Positions 1 through 8,877 are shown, counted from the stretch's first letter. The stretch: DNA of 24,395 nt from Spirochaetia bacterium (GCA_026002265.1 BOBG01000019.1:1-24395), one strand, 5' to 3'. The notes: a model not told the origin generated them from the sequence alone. Numbers and translations: made by a program.

Positions 1-1238
1 GCAATATTGGCAAGTACGATGTTTGCATCTTCCAAGACCGCAGAATGTTCTGCTACCCTGACAAGGGATTCCGAAAGCAGTTCCAGCTTCTTCCTACCGG
101 CTTTCGAGGCATCACTCAAATGTTCCGCATTTATCTGCGCCTGACCGGTAATCGAGCGCACACTGTCAATATCAGTCACGAGATGGCTAATAGAATCGCC
201 CGACCGTCCCAGATGAGTGTCCTGCGCTTCGACCGTCAGCTCCAATGACCGGATGCGCCCAGCAATGCCTTCAACAGAAATAAAGGTTTGCTTGACGGAA
301 TCTCGTTGTACCTCTGCCTTTTGTTTAACGGATTCTATGCTGCTGCTGATGAGTATCAACCCTTCGGACGAATCTTTTATGGCGTTGTTCAAACTGTGGC
401 TGATGTTTAACTGTTTTGCGAGCTGTTCGTTTGAAATTGAGAACATTTTTTTCTGCAAATTATCCCGGATAGTAAATAAGGCATGCTGCATAGTGCCGAT
501 TTCATCTTTCCTGAACTTAGAAAAACTGATGTCAAAGTCCAGATTTGAAAGGGTATATGCGATGTGTGCAATTTCTTTTATGGGCTTAGTGATAGACGAA
601 GCAATAAAAAAAGCCAAGATCCCGGCAAAAATAATTGCCAAGCTAAGTGTAATAGCCAGCGCAAGGTACGCGTTGCTCTGTAAATCTTTTACAAAAGATA
701 CGTCATAATCAATACAAAGAATGGTCGATATTTTTCCATTTTGAGAAAGCGGTGTAAAAAGTGAAATAAAAGTACCCCATTCATCAGTATAGGGATCTTT
801 TGTTATTTGAACGGCACCTGTGTTAAATGCATCATCAATTTCTTCCGGATAGTCTTCGTACAATAAAAATAATGTGTCCGATATTGCTATATCAAAATCA
901 CTAGAATCACTACTATCAAGCAAGCTCCAATAGCCTTCCGGCTTTTTTTCTAAAATATAAATATACGCAAGATTGAAAATATCACAAATATCTTGCATAT
1001 CTACTAATAATTTCTGGTAAGTGTCAGACTGTATGGTAGCTTCTCTAGTAAGATACTCACGATCAGCAATCACCGGGAATTGTTTTTCTACCAGCGCGGC
1101 AACATGGTTTAGGGTTTCTTGGTAGCTATGTTTAATATAATTGTTATATTGAATATACATGACTATTCCTACACCGAAAGCAATAAGAAAGGCCAGTCCG
1201 TCAAAAAATAGAAAAAATTGCAACTTGAGACTTTTCAT
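1..1238 (-). CDS. Methyl-accepting chemotaxis protein, N-terminal 412 residues (3' end outside window)
   Basis: The minus-strand frame is open from the ATG at 1238 to the window edge. It has a membrane segment at about residues 8-28, then a periplasmic sensor region of about 160 residues ending in a Cache-like strand (ILCIDYDVSFVKDL, about 173-186). A second membrane segment follows (about 190-215), then a HAMP domain beginning SSITKPIKEIAHIA and containing the typical DEIGTM turn (about 245-250). The remaining visible part is the start of the helical cytoplasmic signalling region. The protein would sense an external ligand and signal through CheW-CheA to the flagellar motor. The ligand cannot be told. 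The tip hairpin and methylation sites lie off the left end. No Shine-Dalgarno is visible; a TATAAT-like box (1252-1247) sits only 8 nt before the ATG. Family sure, start fairly sure. Confidence 0.9.
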   Translation of the reverse strand, partial: MKSLKLQFFLFFDGLAFLIAFGVGIVMYIQYNNYIKHSYQETLNHVAALVEKQFPVIADREYLTREATIQSDTYQKLLVDMQDICDIFNLAYIYILEKKPEGYWSLLDSSDSSDFDIAISDTLFLLYEDYPEEIDDAFNTGAVQITKDPYTDEWGTFISLFTPLSQNGKISTILCIDYDVSFVKDLQSNAYLALAITLSLAIIFAGILAFFIASSITKPIKEIAHIAYTLSNLDFDISFSKFRKDEIGTMQHALFTIRDNLQKKMFSISNEQLAKQLNISHSLNNAIKDSSEGLILISSSIESVKQKAEVQRDSVKQTFISVEGIAGRIRSLELTVEAQDTHLGRSGDSISHLVTDIDSVRSITGQAQINAEHLSDASKAGRKKLELLSESLVRVAEHSAVLEDANIVLANI

Positions 1239-1498
1239 AATAAAGAATTATATACTGAATCATTGCATTAGGTAAAGTCAAAAAAAAATAGCAGTAAGAA
1301 AGCGGATCATGCATTGGTAAATGAGTGTATCAAAGCAATTGAAGTGCAGTAACCGGCTGATCCATCTCTTAACTCTATTGAAGGAAAGTCTGTCATTCCC
1401 GCTGACATCCGGGCAGGCACTCGTCTTCTGTGTAGGAGTAGGTGAAAATGGTGGGGCAGGCGCCATATATTCCTAGTCAGCCGCCTCAATATACTAAA
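1239..1498. other. Gene-free stretch between the MCP gene and the rha operon end, possibly repeat-derived
   Basis: I see no convincing gene here. Two overlapping minus-strand frames (1278-1466 and 1307-1489) are low-complexity, one reading HLLLHRRRVPARMSAGMTDF. From memory this kind of peptide arises from an interspersed non-coding repeat in some genomes rather than from a gene; the window holds only one copy, so this is unproven. The left part (1239-1260) is the MCP promoter region. Confidence 0.3.
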
Positions 1499-1699
1499 TT
1501 AAGGAATAGTCGCTTCAACAATATTGCTCCGAGGACCATCTTCACCTTTAGCATGTTCATAAAAAACTTTTTTACCGCGCTCACTATCAGGATAATCAAA
1601 TATTTCGCTGACTTCCCTGCGGAAGATCGAATGTTCCAAATCATCAGCGTTAATCGGTAAAGAGATGGGTCTTTTTTGTAAAGAGCATTGACTTGCCAT
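1499..1699 (-). CDS. Small hypothetical protein (66 aa), possible third rha-operon ORF or a gene remnant
   Basis: This minus-strand ORF starts 26 nt after the aldolase stop. A strong AAGGGG ribosome site lies 6 nt before the ATG at 1699; the in-frame ATG at 1705 touches the ribosome site and is less likely. The product begins MASQCSLQKRPISLPINAD and is acidic with no membrane segment. The LPINADDLEH stretch faintly resembles the start of AlbA_2/divergent-AAA proteins, but the rest does not follow that family, so it could be the stump of a larger gene. The good ribosome site and operon-like position favour real translation. Function unknown. Confidence 0.4.
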   Translation of the reverse strand: MASQCSLQKRPISLPINADDLEHSIFRREVSEIFDYPDSERGKKVFYEHAKGEDGPRSNIVEATIP

Positions 1700-1725
1700 A
1701 GGCATCCCCTTCTTTTTGTATTGTA

Positions 1726-2817
1726 TTAACGGGTCACTCTATAATGCTCGGCTTCCCAATTATTGATAAAGTCAATTTTATCGGAATCCATAAAAAGCGG
1801 TCCGCCAAAGGCTTGTGCGTAAGATGCCACTTTTACCGCATCAGTAAAAAGTAACAGCGCAAGGGAAGCTGCTTTCTCTGTCGCACCAATACCGAAAAGC
1901 CCAACATCTTGAACTGCAACGATATGAGGAGATCGTCCTGTCTTTATACTGTGGTTTTTCCACGCTTTAGCAATATGTTCTTCGATAGTGCCTTCCGGCT
2001 TTTCGATAAAAAGCGGATCACTGCCGGAGTAAACAATATGATCCGGAGTAAATGCCGAAGAAACCGGAGTAAATGTACTACGATCTTTTATCAGCGGTGC
2101 AAAGCCTTTATTCAGCGCAAAAAGCACCGTATTTCCGCTTATTGCAGCAAGTGCCGCATTGATTCCAGCTTGGTCCGCAGGGACAGGTAATGGGGAAAAA
2201 TCCGGACATATTGTTATATGTCCATTGATTGTTTCCATGATTTTATGGTAAAGCGCATCAATTTCAGTAACGCTATCTGCACCCACAAAAACACCATGAT
2301 TTTGCAGAAAAATAATTGCCTTATTTCCATTATTGGAAAGAGCATCTTTTACAGCAAGCGCCAGAGTATACCCCGGATTTATTGACGGTATCCATATATG
2401 CTCACCGGAAAATAATTCCTGCGCGCATTTTTCACCATTGCGGGAACAAGTAAGTCCATTTACCAACGCCGGATGCAGATGAACGACCACTTTAAATGGA
2501 AGCAGGTCATGTAACAATGTTTCAACACTCGGCCTCTTGTGTTCTTCACCCGGAAGCCGTGCAGCAAGCATATCCGCAAGTACAGCCGCTTCCCTATCAT
2601 TTGCATTAGCAGGATAAGTCTTTTGCCAGATTGATGCTAACTGTGTACGATCCATTTTAACAAAGCCAACTTCCGTCATTTCAGCAAGCGGCGCGCCCGA
2701 TCCTTTTATATAAAGAATTCCATTTTCTTTAAGCGAAGTATTTCCTCCGCCAGCAATAACATACTCTGTATCCGCACCGTAACGCCGCGATATTTCCACT
2801 AATTCCTTCAAACTCAT
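1726..2817 (-). CDS. Class II aldolase, probable rhamnulose-1-phosphate aldolase (aldolase half only)
   Basis: The 363-residue protein belongs to the class II aldolase/adducin fold. Visible are the phosphate-binding GGGNTSLK (23-30) and KGSG (38-41), the catalytic-glutamate region PSVE (96-99), zinc-ligand histidines in VVHLHP (H113, H115) and the NHG motif (173-175). The N-terminus resembles the aldolase half of bifunctional rhamnulose-1-phosphate aldolase/lactaldehyde dehydrogenase rather than the 274-residue E. coli RhaD, yet no dehydrogenase half follows. Its start is 3 nt beyond the rhaA stop, with ribosome site AAAGGGG inside the end of rhaA, so the two are translationally linked. The expected reaction is L-rhamnulose 1-phosphate to dihydroxyacetone phosphate plus L-lactaldehyde. 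No rhamnulokinase lies in the window. Family sure; substrate inferred from rhaA. Confidence 0.85.
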   Translation of the reverse strand: MSLKELVEISRRYGADTEYVIAGGGNTSLKENGILYIKGSGAPLAEMTEVGFVKMDRTQLASIWQKTYPANANDREAAVLADMLAARLPGEEHKRPSVETLLHDLLPFKVVVHLHPALVNGLTCSRNGEKCAQELFSGEHIWIPSINPGYTLALAVKDALSNNGNKAIIFLQNHGVFVGADSVTEIDALYHKIMETINGHITICPDFSPLPVPADQAGINAALAAISGNTVLFALNKGFAPLIKDRSTFTPVSSAFTPDHIVYSGSDPLFIEKPEGTIEEHIAKAWKNHSIKTGRSPHIVAVQDVGLFGIGATEKAASLALLLFTDAVKVASYAQAFGGPLFMDSDKIDFINNWEAEHYRVTR

Positions 2818-2820
2818 GTT

Positions 2821-4065
2821 TTAACCCCTTTTGAGCAGGACTTCTTTTTCATATTGTCCGACAATATTAAACCATGCATCACGGACCGGGACATTGTTTA
2901 TTTCGCAAAAATGATCCCAAATATCGGCAAAAGGCATTGATTTAAATTCCTCCATCGTTACCAATATCCGGGTAAAATCGCTTTTTTCCTGCAATTCAGC
3001 GAGAGTTTTATTCGGTAAAAGAAGTGCGTATAAAAGAGCTTTTTGCATATTCCGCATACCAATAACCCACGCAGCAATCCGGTTAATACTTGCATCAAAA
3101 AAATCTAATCCGATAAAAACCCGGTTTAATGCATCACACCGGACAAGTTCCTTGGCGATTTCCTTGAGTTCATCGTCAAAAATAACCACATGATCGCTGT
3201 CCCACCGGACGGGACGGGAAACATGCAGTGCGATTTTTTCAGAAAAAAGCAGTAGCGTAGGTATTTTGTCTGAAACAAATTCCGTGGGGTGAAAATGTCC
3301 AGTATCAAGCAGACAGAGAATATTATTTTTTGCCGCATAATTCATATAAAATTCATGCGAACCGACTGTATAGGATTCCAAACCAAGACCAAAAACTTTT
3401 CCTTCGATGCTGTCAGCAAGCCATTTTTTATCCAGCTTTTCTGCATAAATCTCGTCAAGGGAATCTTTTAGCCGGAGCCGGGGTGTGTAGCGATCAGCCG
3501 GAATATCTTTAAATCCATCAGGCACCCAGATATTATTGAGCGCTTGAATTCCAAGGGTTTTTCCGCAATATTCAGCAATTCGCCGTGCAGCTTTTCCATG
3601 CTCAACCCAAAAATGCCGTATTGCCGGATCCGGATTAGACAGAGTCAAATTATCAGCAGCCTTTGGATGAGAAAAAAAGGTCGGATTAAAATCGATTCCA
3701 AGGTTCCGGCTTTTTGCAAAATCAATCCACACCTGAAAATGACGAGGTTCAAGTTTGTCCCGGTCAACCGGTTTACCATTCATAACCGCATAACTGGCAT
3801 GGAGGTTTATTTTATGTTTTCCCGGAATTAAGCTTAAAGCTTTATCAATATCAGCCATTAATTCTTCCGGATTCCGTGCTTTTCCCGGGTAATTTCCAAT
3901 TGCAGCAATGCCGCCGGAAAGACTGCCGCTGTTTTCAAAACCGCACACATCATCTCCCTGCCAACAATGCATGGAAATCCGGATTCCGGCGAGCGTTTGT
4001 AACGCATTTTCAACATCAACATCGTACAAATTGTACAACTCTTTTGCACTTTCAAAGCGTGACAT
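2821..4065 (-). CDS. rhaA: L-rhamnose isomerase
   Basis: This 414-residue enzyme interconverts L-rhamnose and L-rhamnulose, the first step of rhamnose use in the cytoplasm. It matches E. coli-type RhaA along its whole length: [10 protein letters not shown] (31-40), GNYPGKARN (57-65), LGIDFNP (122-128), GLESYTVGS (228-236), [11 protein letters not shown] (252-262) and [12 protein letters not shown] (281-292). These hold the metal-binding Glu, Asp and His residues. Length is normal for the family (about 419). The frame is open 63 nt further upstream, but the ATG at 4065 has a GGA ribosome site and matches the family N-terminus. It is the first gene of a minus-strand operon with the aldolase, behind a promoter and palindrome at 4084-4128. 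Confidence 0.96.
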   Translation of the reverse strand: MSRFESAKELYNLYDVDVENALQTLAGIRISMHCWQGDDVCGFENSGSLSGGIAAIGNYPGKARNPEELMADIDKALSLIPGKHKINLHASYAVMNGKPVDRDKLEPRHFQVWIDFAKSRNLGIDFNPTFFSHPKAADNLTLSNPDPAIRHFWVEHGKAARRIAEYCGKTLGIQALNNIWVPDGFKDIPADRYTPRLRLKDSLDEIYAEKLDKKWLADSIEGKVFGLGLESYTVGSHEFYMNYAAKNNILCLLDTGHFHPTEFVSDKIPTLLLFSEKIALHVSRPVRWDSDHVVIFDDELKEIAKELVRCDALNRVFIGLDFFDASINRIAAWVIGMRNMQKALLYALLLPNKTLAELQEKSDFTRILVTMEEFKSMPFADIWDHFCEINNVPVRDAWFNIVGQYEKEVLLKRG

Positions 4066-4083
4066 TATATTTTCCTTATCATT

Positions 4084-4128
4084 AATACTAGAATATAGTA
4101 TTTTAAGGTAAAATATTTTTGATGTCAA
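4084..4128 (-). promoter_or_regulatory. rha operon promoter with overlapping palindromic operator
   Basis: Read on the minus strand there is TTGACA (4128-4123), exactly 17 nt, then TAAAAT (4105-4100), 34 nt before the rhaA start. A perfect inverted repeat AATACTA-GAATA-TAGTATT (4084-4102) overlaps the -10 box and the expected transcription start, the usual place for a repressor site. The regulator is unknown and not encoded in this window. Promoter well supported by sequence; operator role inferred. Confidence 0.65.
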
Positions 4129-4312
4129 TTAAAAAATCATCATGGCCCCTCTCCTACTGTACCAAGTCTGCCGAAAATGTTCTTCTATCAAAGCGAATCG
4201 GATACGAGCCGGCACTTATCATGATCCGGGTTGATCTGCGGGTCATTCCGGTTCTTGACGGCAGTCGAATATTGTTGTTCCCCAATTCCTTTTCTTTCTG
4301 TATATTATCTTT

Positions 4313-5677
4313 ATGTTACTTTTTTATACTGGGTTGAGTCCGCAGGCATTTGCCCAGACGAATTTTTCTAAAAATATGAGACGTGTCGGCTATCTTGTTA
4401 CCCAGAATGGTATTGTTAATCCATGGTATATATCCGGCACGACAGAACACAATGGGACAGTGGCACTGCATGGGGACGATTTTACTGGGAAACGCTTTGA
4501 CCTTATTCTGAACGAGGAGCCGGATCGTGCGCTTGATGCGTTCCGTGCGTGGATTCGTGCGCGCCTTTGTCTTGGCGAGCGGACTCCGGAAGTGGCTGCG
4601 TATCCGGCAGGCGCCATTGTGAATGAGAATGGGGACATTCTTTTTCCGCCGGAGTGGCTGGTACAACTGGATTGTAAAGCGGGAGGGCTGTGGCGTACGG
4701 GCGCTGAACAATGGATTCATCCGGATCGATTTGGTGAATCTGCCGATGTTTTTGCGGCGGCTGCAATTGCCTACCGGATTTTTTGTAAAAGTGCGCCTTT
4801 TAGGGGTGATTCTACACTGCTTCAGGATATTCGTGAAGCGGTTTTTCTTCCGCCGGAGCTGGCCGCGCCCGGTTTAGATTCCCGGCTCACTGTATGTATT
4901 AACGATGTATTTGCCGGAAAAGCAGTTAAACTTGTGGATTTTCAGGAAATTCTTGGGAATTCCGGATCCACTGCATCTTTTTTTCAGCCGGTAGCTGAAT
5001 CCCATGAAATTATCATGCAGCGCGAGCATTTTCTCAAGAAACAGTACGCTTCCGTCAAAAGAAAACGTTTTTTCAAAAAAAATCGCTCGATTATCGTTGG
5101 AATTGCTGTTGCTGCCGCAGTACTTATGGTTTCTGCCGGAACTTTTATCAATGATCGCTCACATGCACCGAATGTCCGGGGCTTGAGTCCGGAGGAAGTT
5201 GTTAGTACATATTATAATGCGTTGTCATCTATGGATCATGCCGTCATGGACGCCTGCCTTCTCGACCGTCACCGGGATAAAACCGGAAAAAATGATATTG
5301 ATATGGTCAGCGGGATTTTTGTGATTACGAAGATGCGTCAATCTTATGAAGTCACTACACCACCGATTCTTATGCCGGCTCAGGATTATGCTGATAACGG
5401 TGCGCCGGATATTCCGAAGGATCGTCTGATCGTGTTCGGTGTTTCTGATTTTGTGTGTCAGGTTGAAGATGCCGATGAACGAGACGCCACTGTTTCGTTC
5501 CGGACGCGTTACCGGCTTTGGAATCCGAGTTATTCTGATGAGGATCCGGATTCGCCTGTTGCGACTCCGGTTAATTGTGAAGATGAATTGACTCTTGTCC
5601 GGTATAAAGATATGTGGCAAATCGCGGTGATAAACCGGATAATTGATGAGGATATCCATGAATATAATAAATATTAA
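4313..5677 (+). CDS. Membrane protein with degenerate protein-kinase-like N-terminus
   Basis: The product is 454 residues. The N-terminal 240 or so resemble a worn Ser/Thr kinase C-lobe: NENGDILFPPEWLVQL stands where kinases have the asparagine-containing catalytic loop and DFG strand, and HPDRFGESADVFAAAAIAYR followed by APF resembles the segment after the activation loop (SxExxxG..D.YSLG...LxG..PF). Catalytic Asp residues are not visible, so it would be a pseudokinase. One membrane helix lies at about 260-280, preceded by a very basic stretch (KRKRFFKKNR), so the kinase-like part should be cytoplasmic. The C-terminal 170 residues look like an NTF2-like or DUF4829-like extracytoplasmic domain. 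The start is uncertain: the ATG used has no clear ribosome site, and an ATG at 4376 is an alternative. Role unknown. Confidence 0.75.
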   Translation: MLLFYTGLSPQAFAQTNFSKNMRRVGYLVTQNGIVNPWYISGTTEHNGTVALHGDDFTGKRFDLILNEEPDRALDAFRAWIRARLCLGERTPEVAAYPAGAIVNENGDILFPPEWLVQLDCKAGGLWRTGAEQWIHPDRFGESADVFAAAAIAYRIFCKSAPFRGDSTLLQDIREAVFLPPELAAPGLDSRLTVCINDVFAGKAVKLVDFQEILGNSGSTASFFQPVAESHEIIMQREHFLKKQYASVKRKRFFKKNRSIIVGIAVAAAVLMVSAGTFINDRSHAPNVRGLSPEEVVSTYYNALSSMDHAVMDACLLDRHRDKTGKNDIDMVSGIFVITKMRQSYEVTTPPILMPAQDYADNGAPDIPKDRLIVFGVSDFVCQVEDADERDATVSFRTRYRLWNPSYSDEDPDSPVATPVNCEDELTLVRYKDMWQIAVINRIIDEDIHEYNKY

Positions 5678-5743
5678 TTTTTTTATTAGTGACATTCGCG
5701 AAGCATTTTTATAGTACTATGTTTTTAAAGGAGAGGAAAATCT

Positions 5744-8218
5744 ATGGTTATTGTAAAATTCGGCGGGACTTCGGTTGGAAGTTCAGATGCCATAAAAGAA
5801 GTAATCAGTATAATGAAAGAAAAATCCGGAGCAGTACTGGTGGTATCTGCATTATCCGGTGTAACTGATACGTTGATTCAATGTGCGGACATGGCTGCGG
5901 CCGGAAATGAACTATATAAAGAAAAATTGACTGCATTGTGGCTCCGGCATCTCACTATAGCAGATGATTTTTTATCCGGACATAACCGGCAAAGTATTAT
6001 TGATGCGTTGGGCCGGACTTATGACGAATTGCAGCAACTCCTTAACGGTATTGCCATTATCCGGGAACTCTCTGCCCGTTCTCGCGATGCAGTGGCGAGT
6101 TTTGGAGAGCAGTTTTCTGCACGGTTGATCGCGGGGATTTTAAGCGGCGCCACGGCTCCGGCCGCGTTTCTCGATACCCGGAATCTCATCGTGACTGATG
6201 CTTCCTACGGCCGCGCACATATTATACTGGAACTGAGTTATGCTAATATAAAAAAGTTTTTCAACAATATCCCGGATCCTGCTCCATTGTATGTTGCAAC
6301 TGGATTTATCGCCCGGTCCGTTGATGGTGCTGTAACGACACTCGGCCGAGGCGGTTCTGATTTAACTGCGGCTATTTTCGCTGCGGCACTTGACGCGGAG
6401 GAAGTGGAAATTTGGACTGATGTTGATGGGATTCTCACTGCCGATCCCCGGATGGTCAAGAATGCGTTCAGTATTCCGGCGATTTCCTATGCTGAAGCTA
6501 TGGAATTGTCACATTTTGGGGCAAAAGTCATCTACCCGCCCACAATCAGACCGGCCCTCAAAAAAGGCATTCCGATCCGGATCCGGAATACCTTTAATCC
6601 CACTGGGCCAAGTACGATGATTACGAGAAATGTACCCAAAAGTGATTATCCGATCCGAGGCATTAGTTCTCATTCCGGTGTGGTGCTGATGCGGGTGCAG
6701 GGATCCGGTATGGTTGGGGTGGCGGGTTTTTCGTCACGGCTTTTCGGTGCGCTTGCCCGCCGGAACATCAATATTATGCTGATTAGCCAGAGTTCAAGCG
6801 AATATTCGATCTGTTTTGCGATTCTCCCACAGGATCGGGCTGAAGCTGAAGCCGTGATCAAAGAAGAATTTGTCCACGAAATTGGGTGCGGAGTCATTGA
6901 CGAGCCAGTCAGTCAGCCGGATTGTACGATTATTGCAGTTGTCGGAATCCGAATGCAAAAAAGTGCGGGGGTTTCCGGAAAAGTTTTTCATGCCCTCGGC
7001 CGGAATGGAATTTCTGTGATCGCCATTGCTCAGGGTTCTTCTGAATTGAATATTTCCGCGGTCATCGCTGATTATAACGAGGCAAAAGCTCTGAATGCGA
7101 TTCACGAGGCATTTTTCCTTTCGACTGTCCGGTCCGTCAATCTTTTCTTGATCGGGGCTGGACTTATCGGCGGGACATTATTGGAACAACTTGCAGATCA
7201 GCAGAAGATTCTCGAGGCGAATTACCATATCCGGATCAATCTGGCAGGAGCCGGTGATGTCAGAGGAATGATGTTCCAGCCGGAGGGACTCGATCCTCGT
7301 TATGTCCGGAAGGTGCTGCGCGGAGAGGTAAATTCACCAGAAATACCGGTTGAACAATTCGATCTGCCGGCATTTATTGAAAAAATGAAATCGTTTAATC
7401 TGCCGAACACTGCATTTTGTGATTGTACTGCCAGTGCTGATCTTGCAGCGCAGTATGAAACTATACTCCGGGCATCAATTGCTGTTGTTACCCCCAATAA
7501 AAAGGCGAATTCCGGATCCTATGATTATTACAAACGGCTTACTGGCTATTCCCGTGACCGGGGTATTCCTTATCTTTATGAGACAACGGTTTGTGCAGGG
7601 CTGCCGGTTCTTTCGTCTCTGCGTGACCTTTTCCTCTCCGGTGACCATGTCCGGAAAATCGAGGCGGTTGTCTCTGGAACTTTGAGTTTTATTTTCAACA
7701 ATTTTGACGGCTCGAAGCCCTTTTCAGCGCTTGTCCGTGAGGCAAAAACCAAAGGTTACACAGAACCGGATCCTCGTGACGATCTCAATGCGATGGACGC
7801 TGCCCGGAAAGCGTTGATTCTCGCGCGCGAGTGCGGGATTCCTCTGGAATTTTCTGCGGTATCTATCGAGCCGATTCTGCCGGTCGCTTGTTTTGAGGCT
7901 CCGGATGTCGAGGCATTTTTTACGGAATTGGAAAAGTCTGACGCCGACTTTGAATCGAAGCGCGCCGCGGCTGAATCCGAAGGTAAATCCTTACGCTATG
8001 TGGTCATTGTTGAAGATGGCTACGCAAGCATCAAGCTCCGGGCTGAAAAGCCGGAGAGTCCCTTCCGGTCGCTCGTGGATTCTGACAATATTGTAGTTAT
8101 TACCACTGACCGGTACTCGAAACTCCCCATGGTGATCAAGGGTCCAGGCGCGGGTGCACAAGTGACGGCCGGCGGAGTATTTGCTGATATTGTCCGGCTT
8201 TCTAGGACGCTGGTGTAA
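5744..8218 (+). CDS. thrA: Bifunctional aspartokinase / homoserine dehydrogenase
   Basis: This 824-residue fusion carries out the first and third steps of the aspartate family pathway (aspartate to aspartyl phosphate; aspartate semialdehyde to homoserine), feeding threonine, methionine and, by its first step, lysine. The kinase domain begins KFGGTSVGSS (5-14) and has TLGRGGSDLTAAI and EIWTDVDGILTADPR near 200-240. Two ACT domains lie at about 300-450 (MVGVAGFSSRLFGALARR; SGKVFHALGRNGISVIAIAQ), typical of threonine feedback control. The dehydrogenase starts with the nucleotide-binding IGAGLIGG near 470 and has TPNKKANSG, KTKGYTEPDPRDDLNAMD and the signature around VSGTLSFIFNNF. Length is that of E. 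coli ThrA. A strong AAAGGAGAGG ribosome site precedes the ATG. No threonine attenuator is visible and thrB/thrC are not adjacent. Confidence 0.96.
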   Translation: MVIVKFGGTSVGSSDAIKEVISIMKEKSGAVLVVSALSGVTDTLIQCADMAAAGNELYKEKLTALWLRHLTIADDFLSGHNRQSIIDALGRTYDELQQLLNGIAIIRELSARSRDAVASFGEQFSARLIAGILSGATAPAAFLDTRNLIVTDASYGRAHIILELSYANIKKFFNNIPDPAPLYVATGFIARSVDGAVTTLGRGGSDLTAAIFAAALDAEEVEIWTDVDGILTADPRMVKNAFSIPAISYAEAMELSHFGAKVIYPPTIRPALKKGIPIRIRNTFNPTGPSTMITRNVPKSDYPIRGISSHSGVVLMRVQGSGMVGVAGFSSRLFGALARRNINIMLISQSSSEYSICFAILPQDRAEAEAVIKEEFVHEIGCGVIDEPVSQPDCTIIAVVGIRMQKSAGVSGKVFHALGRNGISVIAIAQGSSELNISAVIADYNEAKALNAIHEAFFLSTVRSVNLFLIGAGLIGGTLLEQLADQQKILEANYHIRINLAGAGDVRGMMFQPEGLDPRYVRKVLRGEVNSPEIPVEQFDLPAFIEKMKSFNLPNTAFCDCTASADLAAQYETILRASIAVVTPNKKANSGSYDYYKRLTGYSRDRGIPYLYETTVCAGLPVLSSLRDLFLSGDHVRKIEAVVSGTLSFIFNNFDGSKPFSALVREAKTKGYTEPDPRDDLNAMDAARKALILARECGIPLEFSAVSIEPILPVACFEAPDVEAFFTELEKSDADFESKRAAAESEGKSLRYVVIVEDGYASIKLRAEKPESPFRSLVDSDNIVVITTDRYSKLPMVIKGPGAGAQVTAGGVFADIVRLSRTLV

Positions 8219-8254
8219 GTGAGGAGCTGATCAACAATAGCCGATTTTTTGGAA

Positions 8255-8422
8255 ATGCTTGACAAAAAGGTGCCTGTAGGATATTCCTGCGGGCAGTGGG
8301 AGATAGCTCCTTGGAGTCCGTTTGGACTCTGTGTATGTCCTGAAGATTGGCTACGGAATCACGGCTTTATTTCGCTTTTATCACGGGAAAAAAATTACCG
8401 ATCAAGTATTTTAACAGTGTAG
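8255..8422 (+). other. Short 55-codon ORF, possible gene remnant
   Basis: This frame reads from an ATG at 8255 (MLDKKVPVGYSCGQWEIAP and on) and stops inside the first copy of the GATC array. The frame is open upstream to 8230 without a start having a proper ribosome site. Its composition looks protein-like (several Trp, Cys and Pro) but I recognise no family. It may be the tail or fragment of a lost gene downstream of thrA. Confidence 0.2.
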
Positions 8423-8846
8423 ATCAACCTATTTGATCACACCGATCAAGCGTTTCATCAGCATAGATCAACCTATTTGATTGCACCAATAAAGCGTTTC
8501 ATCAGTATAGATCAACCTATTTGATCGCATTGATCAAGTGTTTCATCAGCATAAATCAATCAATTCGACCACATTGATCAAGCGTTTCATCAGTATAGAT
8601 CAACTAATTCGACCACATTGATCAAGCGTTTCATCAGTATAGATCAACTAATTTGATCGCATTGATCAAGCGTTTCATCAGTATAGATCAACTAATTTGA
8701 TCGCATTGATCAAACGTTTCATCAGTATAGATCAATCAATTCGACCACACCGATCAAGCGTTTCATCAGCATAGATCAACCTATTTGATTGCACTGATCA
8801 AGCACTTTTTCAGCATAGATCAATCAATTTTATCACACCAATCAAA
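8400..8846. repeat. GATC-rich tandem array, ten 44-bp units (22-bp half-units)
   Basis: Units start at exactly 44-bp steps: 8400, 8444, 8488, 8532, 8576, 8620, 8664, 8708, 8752 and 8796, with a 7-bp partial unit at 8840. Units 6 and 7 are identical; the others differ at a few positions. Each unit is two 22-bp halves. One begins GATCAAGCGTTTCATCAG; the other contains GATCAACTAATTTGATC, an inverted repeat of GATCAA and TTGATC. I count 22 GATC sites in 447 bp, where about two are expected by chance. GATC steps alternate 13 and 9 bp. A 44-bp period is not a multiple of three and frames are broken, so it is non-coding. It lies between thrA and the gene at 8929. Confidence 0.97.
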
Positions 8847-8877
8847 AAATGAAAAAAAACAGAGGTGCCATTTTCAC

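Noticed and set aside
217..708. Plus-strand ORF of 163 codons over the MCP gene
   Set aside because: It is the antisense shadow of the chemotaxis receptor, whose minus-strand frame has clear membrane and HAMP features.
4119..4337. Small plus-strand ORF in the spacer before the kinase-like gene
   Set aside because: Starts inside the rha promoter region, lacks a ribosome site and overlaps the next gene; no protein-like pattern.
5225..5695. Minus-strand ORF of 156 codons opposite the kinase-like gene
   Set aside because: No ribosome site, rich in Ile, Arg and Asn as expected of an antisense reading; the plus strand has the convincing membrane helix and domain pattern.
8400..8846. CRISPR array
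   Set aside because: Units are contiguous 44-bp repeats with no unique spacers; both halves of the unit are themselves repeated, and no cas genes are present.
8820..8850. DnaA boxes or a replication origin beside the array
   Set aside because: TTATCACAC-like words occur but no clear TTATCCACA consensus cluster and no replication gene are present.
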